Positions 10,765 through 20,451 of a stretch of DNA of 64,000 nucleotides are shown one piece after another (within the stretch, counting starts at the first letter, position 1; every line of letters begins with the position of its first letter). The notes under the pieces were generated by a model. That model searched no databases and was not told the DNA's origin. It saw only the letters and a list, made by a program, of their open reading frames with translations. The DNA lies in contig NC_090173.1 in NCBI RefSeq assembly GCF_024679245.1, positions 54,892,306 through 54,956,305 of the forward strand, written 5' to 3'. Both the position numbers and the translations under genes were made by a program. The stretch is from Pseudorasbora parva (taxonomy: Eukaryota; Chordata; Actinopteri; Cypriniformes; Gobionidae).

Positions 10765-11571
10765 CGTGTTTCCACCGCAGGAATTTTCCCCAACTAGGTC
10801 CTGAGGGAAACCAATGCGATAGAGACGGCTGGAATAGCAGCCTCTCGTAAATAAAAGCTTTAGCGTATGTTCTGTCAGGAAGATTCAATATTACGTCATG
10901 TGTCACTTTCAGACCTAACCAGTCAAGTCCTAATCCACAGAGTATAAAAGATGGTCACTTACACATGCCTGAGTTTGCAGATGCTGACGCCGACAGTTAC
11001 CTCCAACCTCCCCACCACCACCAGGATGGTCCCCGTCTATACTTCCCGGGGGTCGACTGCACCCCTGCCTTCATCTTCAGGCAGGATATGCAGAGTCTGT
11101 TACCCTCAAAACGGAAGTTAAGGATGGGACCTTTGCCAAATAACTCTAATTATCATACTTGCTGGACTATCAATACATTTGTTAATTTTTGCAATTTATC
11201 TGGCTTCCGAATCTTCCTGGTAGAATTGCTCCAGAAGTCTTATTAAACGTGCCTTTTGCAGAGAGTTTGTCTGCCCCAACCTGCTGAACAAATTGCAGGA
11301 ACTTTCCCCAGAAACTAGGGACTTTGGAGTGGTACTCTGTGTTTCGACCGCAGGAACCAGCTTATAAATTAAGTTCTGGGTAAAAATCCTCCCTCAGAAA
11401 GTCTCTGCTCACGAGGTAGTACTTTTTCAATGTTCAGGAGCTTTCAGGGGTGGGACTTGTGTACTGAACATGCTGATTGATTGAGACAAATCTTCACAGT
11501 ATTTTAGCAACAGGTCTGGGGGGGGAAAGTTCCTGGGACAAAATGTTTCAGGTAATTTAGGTGGAAACGTG
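10765..11571. mobile_element. DNA element with CGTGTTTCCACC inverted ends, internally rearranged
   Basis: Left end CGTGTTTCCACCGCAGGAA and right end GGTGGAAACGTGG form a 12-bp TIR with one mismatch. Internal blocks AACTTTCCCCAGAAACTAGG and TTCGACCGCAGGAACC repeat the end motif, as expected for this dispersed cyprinid family. A non-homologous segment (about 10803-11275) interrupts it. The edges of that segment (GAGACGGCTGGAATAGC at 10825 and the AAGTCTTATTAAACGTGCC block at 11235) recur together, close to each other, at 12300-12400. Confidence 0.6.
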
Positions 11572-11592
11572 GCTTTAGAAATTGTCCATTTA

Positions 11593-12207
11593 TTAAAGAG
11601 TTAGTTCACCCCAAAATGTAAGTTCTGTCATTAATTCCTCTCCCTCATGTCGTTCGACACTCGTCAGACCTCCGTTCCTATTCAGAACACAAATGAAGAT
11701 ATTAGTGTTGAAATCCGATGGCTCAGAAAGGCCTTCATGACACCAATGTCATTTCCTCTCTCAAGACCCATAAAGGCACTAAAGACGTCGTTACAAAGCC
11801 CATCTCACTACAGCGGCTCTACAATCATTTTATGAAGCCACGAGAATAGTTTTTGTGCGCAAAAAAACTAAATAACGACTTTTATAGTGATTGGCTGATA
11901 TCAAAACAAAGTTTCGGACCGTTATCAATCAGTGAATCGATTCGTGCATTGTAAAAACTATTCTCATCACTTTATTAAATGATTGTAGAGCCGCTGTAGT
12001 GAGATGGGCTTTGTAACGACGTCTTTAGTGCCTTTATGGGTCTTGAGAGAGGAAATGACATTGGTGTCAATGAAGGCCTTTTTGAGCCATCGGATTTCAA
12101 CACTAATATCTTCATCTGTGTCTGAAGATGGTCTTACGGGTGTTGAACGACATTAGGGTAAGTAATTAATGACATCATTTTCATTTTTAGATGAACTAAC
12201 TCATTAA
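11593..12207. mobile_element. long fold-back element, arms about 250 bp
   Basis: The left arm (about 11593-11850) and right arm (about 11950-12207) are near-perfect reverse complements. For example, GATGGGCTTTGTAACGACGT at 12003 mirrors ACGTCGTTACAAAGCCCATC at 11785. Ends are TTAAAGAGTTAGTTCA and its inverse. The middle is about 100 bp with ATCGATTCG-like sequence. The arms are far longer than typical TIRs, so the single strand would fold into a long hairpin. Non-coding: the frame at 11647-11835 is simply an arm read through. Confidence 0.92.
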
Positions 12208-12767
12208 GTACAACATCTGTTCTTGAGGCAGCTTCAGTCTTTCAGGGGGACGACCCATAAATGCCTCCTCACTTTGTGTTCTCTGGTAACGTCTGTGTCT
12301 CTGAGGGAAAGCAATGAGATAGAGACGGCTGGAATAGCGCCCTCTCGTAATTGCTCTTGAAGTCCTATTAAGCGTGCCTTTGGCAGAGAGTTGGTCGTTT
12401 GGTCGTCTGCCCCAAACTGCTGAATAAATTATACCAGCAGTACAAAGAGTCTCATTCACTACGAACCAAAGTGTTCTTACTTGGGAGCTCACGCAACATT
12501 TCTGCCCGATTCACTACAGCTGGAGTGTCACTAACACTGAATGTTCAGCGTTGGACGCAGTATCATGCAGGTTCAAACACTTGATCCTGGCCCAGCTGGC
12601 AGCTGCACACATTTGCTCAATGGGAATAACCTTAAACAAGACACCAGGTGAAGCCATGGCCTATTCACACAAAATGAGCACAGACACATTTAGAGGGCAC
12701 TTTGTCTAAGCTATGATATGCCTTGACAATCCTGTGTGAAAGCCTTTGACTAAATAAAAGCCTAACC
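12208..12767. other. unassigned, partly duplicated with 10.8-11.3 kb
   Basis: 12297-12440 repeats the two blocks bordering the segment inside the 10765-11571 element (GAGACGGCTGGAATAGC and AAGTCCTATTAAGCGTGCC then GCAGAGAGTT). No coding signal. Confidence 0.5.
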
Positions 12768-12771
12768 TTAA

Positions 12772-13089
12772 AGGAACTGTTTGTAAGAAATGTATTTCAA
12801 TGAATCATAAAATGGCCCTGATATGTCGCTAGACATTAAGCAATCATGTAAATGTTAAATACTTCTATCACTGTCAAAAGTAGTCCGGCCAGGATATTGT
12901 CATTTAAAAGTTGTTGTTGCAGCTCAACTGATGTTGATGTTTTGGCCTGAAGCTCCGCCCTCCACCTATCGACCAATCACAAAGTCAGTAGTGTTTCGGC
13001 ATCCGGGGGGAGGGGGATACACCGCTCTGCATTCATTTGAAGGTGATTGCAGTACCGGTTTTGTCCACAATCTTACATACATTATTCCT
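12772..13089 (+). mobile_element. TTAA MITE, AGGAACTGTATGTAAG family, copy 1
   Basis: TTAA (12768-12771) then AGGAACTGTTTGTAAG; the right end is a decayed CTTACATACATTATTCCT then TTAA (13090-13093). The interior contains TGGCCCTGATATGTCGCTAG and a G-rich block GGGGGGAGGGGGATACACCG. Two more copies occur here, at 18030 (inverted) and 61908. Non-coding. Confidence 0.85.
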
Positions 13090-13319
13090 TTAATTTTGAT
13101 TAATTTTATTCCTTTAATTTTGTTGATATAAACTAGTAGGACAAATGATTTGCACTTTCAATAGATGCATCAAAGCATTCTGGAACAGGCCTCCTTCAGA
13201 CTATGTGTTCCTTTCAGGGGAATGACCCATAGTTTTCAGATGTAATATTATTCCGCCTACACTTGAGACACGATCTCTGTGCACCAGGAGATGCCTAGCC
13301 TTTGCCTCTATTAGAATGG

Positions 13320-13986
13320 GCCAAGCAAAGGGGGCTGTGCCAACATGGAACAATATTGCTCTAAGGATGAGGTGAACTCGATGAAAGATTTGAGCTTGGG
13401 AGGTTCGGTCTGGCCTCGATCCATAGAGGAGTAATTATGGCTGAACAGAAACTGACCAATGAAATCATCAGGGTGGGCTTTAGACGATGATGGACAGATG
13501 ATCAACAGTAACGTAATCATCACGTCATCAAAGGGGCTTGGGTTGAATTTGTTCAAATCCTAAACGGAGAGCTTGTTCATATCTGCATTCACCTTCACTA
13601 TTTCTCTCAGAAATGATAATCATGTTGGGTAAGTATTCTGTGTATCCTTAAATTATTTTCTTTTTTTACAACACCGGCAAAGATCGTTTATTCCAGCACG
13701 CGTGCAGACAGGGTTGCCAAGTTTTTACAACAACACCCGCCAACTACTAGCCCTAAACAAGAGCTTCTCGGGGGGTTCTCCGGGGGAAAAAAATGTGTTT
13801 GGGGGATAAAATGTGTTATTTTGGCAAGGTTCTGTTGACAACTAATGCTATGCATCGCTCCGTTGCTCTGATTGGTTGTAGGTCTGTCCAATTGAGGTCT
13901 TTCCTGGTTCGGTTGAAACGCACAGCACAATGGAGCAGCATCAGACTCATATTCTGACTAGAACTGAGTATGACCACGTCAGGCTA
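13320..13986 (+). mobile_element. single-arm copy of the CACGTCAGGCT element
   Basis: Homologous in inverse orientation to 27691-28265: the blocks AGAGGAGTAATTATGGCTGA, CTGATTGGTTGT and TGAGTATGACCACGTCAGGCT correspond to their complements there. The right terminus is GACCACGTCAGGCT; the left terminus is not found, so this copy has one arm only. Non-coding. GC-rich runs near 13770 are internal. Confidence 0.7.
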
Positions 13987-14829
13987 TGAAAGATGTACAC
14001 CTGGCTAAGGGCAAGACAGTAAATCTAATGGCGTGAAACTTGCAATTCACATTTTCCTGCAATGTGAACAGAACTACAACAATTCTGCCAAATCATACCC
14101 CTTGTTGTGTAGCAGCCCACTTTAAATTAAATGGGTCAACTGATGTATAAAGGTGAAATTGGCTGTTGTCAATTCCACTAAGAAATTGTTTCTGCTGGGA
14201 AGGCAACAGGCACTTTATGTGAGACAGACTGGGAGTAAAGACGCCTACACACAAGAGTTCACGCCGTTACAACGCTGCAAATCCATTGATTTCAGGGGGA
14301 TGTTCAGGGGATAAGAGCTGCTGTATTGTGGAAAGCACTACACAAATAAATTGACTTGATGTGGGTATCTTTTGACCAATCAATCTCTAGAGGGGCAGGT
14401 CCAATTGGTACTTTTAGTGTTTCCTATACATTGATTTATTTGTAGCGGCTCACCACAATATCAACATCGACCGCCACAAATAGATGTGTGGACCATAAAA
14501 CGTATCCATTCCAATCGGTCAAACACTATGTTTGAGCTTTCTATGGCATGTAAGCTGCTCAGTCTTATCCTCTTCATTCATGAGGTTTCGACATATAAGC
14601 GTTCATGTTGGGACAGTTAGCAAGCACAAGATTTAGTCGGCATGTCCTTGTTTCTCCATTGTCTCAGTGGATAAAAGCAGTTGGTAGAAGTCAGTATTTT
14701 GTGTCTGGATTCTGATAGCTGTGCAGACACGCGTCAATAAAATGATTTTCCTTTAGATAGCACACAGTTAGGAAAGGCAACCACTTATGGCATGCCTTTG
14801 TGAGCTGAGGTACTCATATTAGGTGGGTA
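13987..14829. other. unassigned sequence
   Basis: No family or coding signal recognised except a possible short repeat fragment at 14325-14356 (AAAGCACTACACAAATAAAT then TTGACTTGA), which resembles the opposite end of the repeat at 10322. Confidence 0.35.
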
Positions 14830-15180
14830 GTCAATTTCAAAATGAGGGGGAAAATTACTTTTAAAAGTAATGTGTTACAATATTGTGTTAATAAGCCTCA
14901 GGCTAAAGGAAAAGCACATTCACTCCTGTACAGTAGAGGGCACCCTTCAAACAAACCTTTCGGCTGTGCTGCCATTCTGGACCGCAGAAGAATAGGGTGC
15001 AGGACAAAGGCCCTGTTTATGTCTAAATATCAAAAAATTCTTAAAACAAGAAACATTTACTAGACAAGTAAAACGTATTATCTTGTTTTGGGGGAAAAAA
15101 TACTGTTTTAAGAATTTTTAGATGTTTGGACAAGAAACAAGACAAAAATACTAAAGTAAGAAAAGCATTTTTTGCAGTTT
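14830..15180. repeat. fragments of two dispersed cyprinid DNA repeats
   Basis: 14840-15010 contains AAAGTAATGTGTTACAATATT and TACAGTAGAGGGCACCCTTC, both familiar dispersed blocks. 15020-15180 contains AAAATTCTTAAAACAAG, its near-mirror CTGTTTTAAGAATTTTTAGA, and AAGAAAAGCATTTTTTGCAG, the end region of a common cyprinid DNA element. A further piece of that family lies at 15690-15900. Confidence 0.45.
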
Positions 15181-15299
15181 ACATTTGTGGCATAATGCCG
15201 CTTTGAAGAAGGCTCCTGCAAAAGTGCGCTTTGAGGGCGCATACTGACCGCAAAGCGCAAAGTGTTCACGAGCACCCTTCTGAAACCTAAAATGACAAA

Positions 15300-15452
15300 T
15301 GCGACACCCTTAACTGAGACTTCTTACAGCTCTTACAGGTTGTTGGCCTTGTTTGTTTCGTTGCTTTTTATTGCTCTCCCCTTTTTTGTAAGTCGCTTTG
15401 GATAAAAGCGTCTGCTAAATGATTAAATGTAAATGTAAATGTAAATGTTAAG
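15300..15452 (+). mobile_element. L2-type LINE/SINE 3' tail
   Basis: Contains TTGTAAGTCGCTTTGGATAA then AAGCGTCTGCTAAATG, the conserved 3' tail shared by teleost L2 LINEs and V-SINEs, ending in an ATGTAA repeat (15426-15448). The tail is the site at which reverse transcriptase recognises the RNA. The upstream 80 bp may be the last part of the LINE. Severely 5'-truncated. Confidence 0.8.
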
Positions 15453-15689
15453 TCTCATGGACTTAATGGACACGTGCACACTGCAGCCATTTTAAGTCCA
15501 ATTTAAGTGTACCATTTGGGACAAGATAGTTCAAAACTCTTACTTTAGCAAAAAAAAAAAAAAAGAAACACAAATGTGATGTTATTCTAAAGGCATTTTT
15601 GCATGTTCATAGCCTATGGCTGAATTAGATCAGGTCAGCAGCAAAGACATTGGTAAATAAAGTAAGATTAAATACATAAACAAGCTAAA
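15453..15689. other. no recognised feature; A14 run at 15549
   Basis: AT-rich DNA with a poly-A run at 15550-15564. No coding signal. Confidence 0.4.
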
Positions 15690-15900
15690 TTATCTGCTAG
15701 TGGGGTAAGAATAAAAACATCTGATTGAAATCTTATTTTTCTTACTCCACTGGCAGACCATTTTGAATGTTTTAAACTAAAACTCATTTCATTTTGATTT
15801 TATTTTCCAGAAAACAAGAAAACATATATTTTAAAACATCTAAAAACGTCTTGATTTAAGAATGATTAGATATTAGATATTTTGACTGGAAACAAGACGC
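15690..15900. repeat. second fragment of the TTTAAGAATxxTTAGATATT family
   Basis: Holds TGCTAGTGGGGTAAGAATAA mirrored by TTATTTTTCTTACTCCACTGGCAG, then GTCTTGATTTAAGAATGATTAG and TTTGACTGGAAACAAGAC. These are internal blocks of the family whose end lies at 15020-15180. Probably parts of one disrupted element. Confidence 0.5.
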
Positions 15901-16269
15901 GAGTCATATATCAAAACGGTCTTAGTTATGCAGCAAAGCTCCAAGCATGGTGGAGGATCATTTAAATAAACATTTAGGTGGAGGATCATTTTCAGCATTC
16001 TGTTCAGCAAGTTCAGGTTGCAACAAAGTTAAAGAGGACAGACCAAACGGGAATATTACATTACACCGACAATAAGCCAAAACCACTCTGGGAAGCTGTG
16101 CAATGGAGGAAAGTTGTGCTGGATTCAAGGCTAATCTTGCTGTGATGATAGACAATAATACTGGTATGATAATTATGTCATGATAAAGTCTAGCTAATCC
16201 CTACTTGACATCATCAAGTTACTTTACATTTTAAATGTCTGTGGAGGAGCTCTGAGCTCATATATGGCT

Positions 16270-16830
16270 TAGAGTGTCAACTTTCTGGAAACATGCATCA
16301 CTTTGGTATTTGTTACTTATTAACACTAAAAAGTAACTTATTTACACTAAATTACTCTGGAACCATTTCCGCCCAAATTGTGAAAAGCTTCCGCCCAACA
16401 AAAGCCAAATTGAAAACCCACATACAGTGGTCTAAAGTGCACAATTTAGGTGTCATTTTACAGGAAACCCTTTGAAGTTACATAATAAACACTGCTAAAA
16501 TGTGATGAAAATGTAAGTATGTATGTTGTCTGAGCTGTAATAAACCCAAAAAAGAGGCGCTGTTTGTTTATAAATTCATTTTTGAAAGTGTATATCTCAG
16601 GCCCTGTGCTCTAGCACCCTGCAGACAGTTCTGGCTGTTTGCACTAGATGGCAGCACATGTGTGTTATGTAACCTCAAAGGGTTTCCTGTAAAATTACAC
16701 CAAATTTGTACCATCGTATGAGGGTATGGGAAGCTTTTTAATTTGGGTAGGCCAAATCCAGGAGGAAATGCCCAAAAATGGTCTCAGAGCTAAGGAGGTT
16801 GATTTGTGTAGCTAGCAAGAGAACTCCAGA
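16270..16830. mobile_element. imperfect inverted-repeat element
   Basis: The block TTTACAGGAAACCCTTTGAAG (16455) is mirrored by CTCAAAGGGTTTCCTGTAAA (16673), and TGTGAAAAGCTTCCGCCC (16379) by the GGGAAGCTTTTTAATTTGGG region (16728). The arms are diverged and of unequal length. The far ends (ATGCATCACTTTGG; GGTCTCAGAGCTAAGGAGG) look like internal blocks of a cyprinid DNA element. Non-coding. Confidence 0.5.
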
Positions 16831-17225
16831 AAACCATGGGCATGTACTGAACAACATGGCGATGCAGTTAGACAAGCATTAAGCACCGAGCCAGCCAGGC
16901 CCAAGATGGGAATGCAAGGTCTTTTCAGCAAGGATGATAGATTTAGCGCTAGCTAGAGAGGCTTTAGTTGGCTTGGCAGACGGTGCTTCATCAGGTGTCT
17001 TCTAATTAATCAATACAAGCTTTGTTTTCGCTACTAAACCAGTTAGAAGCCAGCAGATAAACAGACCCATTACACAAAGCGGCTTACAGCACTGCAACAA
17101 TATCTATCTATCACTCACTCAGCTCAGTCAGTCAGAAGCTTTAATGGCTGAATGAGCCACGGTTAATCTCACTCAGGTAAAAACACTTTTAATGGGATTA
17201 CACAGTCCATCCATACACACACACA
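16831..17225. other. unassigned, possibly single-copy sequence
   Basis: Includes a mixed-composition stretch with TCTAATTAATCAATACAAGC (16998), which could bind homeodomain proteins, and a short (CA)n at 17214-17229. No coding signal. It may be ordinary unique DNA. Confidence 0.3.
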
Positions 17226-17237
17226 CACATTACTAAT

Positions 17238-17985
17238 GGGTCATTCCATGTCAAATCAACCAAATTTCAGAAACTCAAATTTAGTTTTGATTTTGTTGAT
17301 TTTGGAAGCCAAAATAATAAATGTAACAGATGTAAATTTACTGGGTATTTTATCATGGGGGTCAAAATTACAGTTTTCACATGAGATTTTGGAGCCAAAT
17401 TACAGGGGGGTAAAAATGACTTTAGAAAGATGGCAGCATCATTGTTTTATTTTGTACACAACGATTGGCGGGTATATTATTAAAATCAGTGTACTTTAGC
17501 AATCTTTGTTGCGTTATATGTCAACTGTGACTGCTCAAAAATGGGGAAAAAGGTGTTGTGTTTTCCCCCCAAGTTTGCATGCCTGTAACTCAAGAGTTAT
17601 TAAATATATCTTAATATCCTTTTAGATGTAGGTTTTTAATAAACATTTCCTTTGGTATCTTGATTTTAAAAGCCCTATATGGTTCAATCCCAGAGATACG
17701 GAGATCTTAAAGTGGCTCCATGAGTAAATTGTGGGTCGTGGGACCAAATGTGGGTCACTTTGCATACAGCTGATGCTTTTGTATCTCGTTTTTTTTTTTT
17801 TTTTTTTTTTTTAACCCAATTGCATAAAATATAGTGCCATAAATATTGTTTTTCCAAAGTTTGCATGCCTGTCACTCAAAAAGTATTAAATATATCTCAA
17901 TGTGATTTTAGATTCTGGTTCTTAAGAAACGTTTCTTTTTACAAATCTTCATTTGCCGGGCCCTATATGGTCCAATACCAGATAT
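17238..17985. repeat. GGGTCATTCCATGTCAAATC repeat with internal direct duplication
   Basis: Starts with GGGTCATTCCATGTCAAATC, a dispersed cyprinid repeat start. A block with AAGTTTGCATGCCTGT, TATTAAATATATCT and CCCTATATGGTxCAAT occurs twice (about 17572-17700 and 17857-17985), diverged but clearly in the same order. Between them lies a poly-T run (17790-17812). Non-coding. The remaining frames are chance. Confidence 0.6.
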
Positions 17986-18029
17986 TCTGTATGTGGGAAT
18001 GTTTAATAATAATAAGCAGTGAATCTTAA

Positions 18030-18298
18030 AGGAAGTGTATGTAAGATTGTGGCCAAAACAGGTACTGCAAACACTTTCAAATGACTGCAGAGCGGTGTAT
18101 CCCCCTCCCCCCGGATGCCGAATCACTACTGACTTTGTGATTGGTGGATAGATGGAGGGCGGAGCTTCAGGACATCAGTTGAGCTGCAACAACAACTTTT
18201 ATATGACAATTTCCTGGCCGGACTACTGTTGTCAGTGATAGAAGTATTTGAAACGAACATGATTTCTTAATGTCTAGTGACATATCAGGGCCATTTCT
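18030..18298 (-). mobile_element. TTAA MITE, AGGAACTGTATGTAAG family, copy 2 (inverted)
   Basis: TTAA (18026-18029) then AGGAAGTGTATGTAAG; the body is the reverse complement of 12772-13089, including the C-rich block CCCCCTCCCCCCGGATG and GGCCGGACTACT. The far end stops at GGCCATTTCT, so the outer end is lost or decayed. Non-coding. Confidence 0.85.
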
Positions 18299-18326
18299 AA
18301 GAACAATAGTCTCAACTGAGTACACA

Positions 18327-19044
<718 letters not shown>

Positions 19045-19474
19045 CACTGTAAACCCTAACACTCAAAATACTTAATTGGTCTGAGTAGGACCAAATTACT
19101 TGAGTTTAATGAACTGTTATGAGTATTTCTATCTTTTTCTTTTGTGTTCACAATATATTTCCACTGTATTGAGCATATTTCAGTGTTTTGAGTTGTACAA
19201 ACTCATTTCCTTTAATTTAGACTAAATTAAGTTGAACTGAAACCGGGCTGAATTTCCCATCATGCTTTGCTATGTGTGTTTTTGGAGAGTTATGGTGACG
19301 AGTGGCACTGTTTAGTTTTAGAGCAGGTACGTTATATGTTTACATGTGTACAAGTGCTAGCCCATGGTATTGGTACCATTTTAGCAAATTAGCATTTTCT
19401 GAATTAGTTTGGTATAGCTTAAAAAATGTTATTCAGCTTTTTTGAGTCCTGACAACTTATGAGGGTTTACAGTG
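19045..19474. mobile_element. MITE with CACTGTAAACCCT inverted ends
   Basis: 430 bp bounded by CACTGTAAACCCT and AGGGTTTACAGTG, an exact 13-bp TIR. The interior is AT-rich with TTGAGT/ACTCAA motifs, as in other CACTGTAA-type teleost MITEs. No target duplication is obvious. The adjacent 19480-19790 has the same ACTCAA/TTGAGT character and a TTTACAATGTA near-end, so it may be a second, decayed copy. Confidence 0.7.
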
Positions 19475-19815
19475 AAGTAAATAACTAATTTGATTCACAA
19501 GAACTCAAAAAAAAAAGAAGTTAACTAAACTAAATATTGTATGTTTTTTGCAATCCACATGTATGAGTTAGCTAATTAACAATTAGTATGCATGAGTACT
19601 ACAAACTCAAAACTTGAAAGATCAGCTTACTTCAAATTGGGAACATCAACAAAAAATGTTTTTTTTTTTTTTTTTTACCTGAAATATTTTGAATTAGCCC
19701 AACTTATTCGTGTTTACAATGTACTTAAGTAGGTCAAAAAGTACTCTAAAGTTCAACTGACTGCATTTAATATAAATTAAACACTTAAATTTAATTTAGA
19801 ATAGTGTTATTTTAA

Positions 19816-20396
19816 AGGTCCCGTCCTTCGCGATTCCATCTTTCAAACTTTAGTTAGTGTGTAATGTTGCTGTTGGAGCATAAATAATACCTGTAAAATT
19901 ATAAAGCTCAAAGTTCAATGCCAAGCGAGATATTTTATTTAACAGAAGTTCCCTTTCAAAGCCTACAGCGAACGGCCGGTTTGGACTACACCCCTGCACT
20001 TCCTTCAGGAATGACGTCACTAGAACCGTTTGTTGACGAACCCTCCGCCCACAAGAACACGCAAAATAGGGGGCGTGGTCTCGTTGCTCTCCCACGTGGA
20101 GAAGAGCGCGCATTCAGCGCTTGCATCTCCCCGTTATGGTAAGAGGCGGGACCTTTCCGGGCAAAGTGCGCTAAGCTGCTGTCCAATCACAACACTGGAA
20201 GCGCTGGCCCAATCAGAACTCGTTACGCGTTTCTGAAGGAGGGACTTCATAGAACAAGGAAAGACATACTGTATCATTATTCATTTCCACTGAACTGAAC
20301 TAGAGCTGAATTGCGATACCATTGTCTTCTGTAGAGCAGCTTCAGCAGAATTTCATTTGTTTCATAATCAATTAACATTAAGCAACATTAAGCAAC
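19816..20396. mobile_element. TTAA element, AGGTCCCGTCCTTCG family, right end lost
   Basis: TTAA (19812-19815) then AGGTCCCGTCCTTCG. Interior blocks AGTTCCCTTTCAAAGCCTAC, CATCTCCCCGTTATGGTAAG and AGGAGGGACTTCATAGAACA are typical of an abundant cyprinid element. The right terminus is absent: the sequence turns into AATTAACATTAAGCAACATT and then into a 55-bp copy of its own 19932-19986. Overlapping frames on both strands (19850-20236) are not proteins. Confidence 0.7.
19932..19986 (+). repeat. 55-bp perfect direct repeat, first copy
   Basis: Identical to 20397-20451 over 55 bp, including AACAGAAGTTCCCTTTCAAA and CGAACGGCCGGTTTGGAC. This is the native position inside the TTAA element. Confidence 0.95.
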
Positions 20397-20451
20397 ATTT
20401 TATTTAACAGAAGTTCCCTTTCAAAGCCTACAGCGAACGGCCGGTTTGGAC
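20397..20451 (+). repeat. 55-bp perfect direct repeat, second copy at an element junction
   Basis: Exact copy of 19932-19986. Its right edge is the exact point at which homology to the 32711 element begins (20452), so it is a scar of a rearrangement or templated insertion. Confidence 0.9.
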
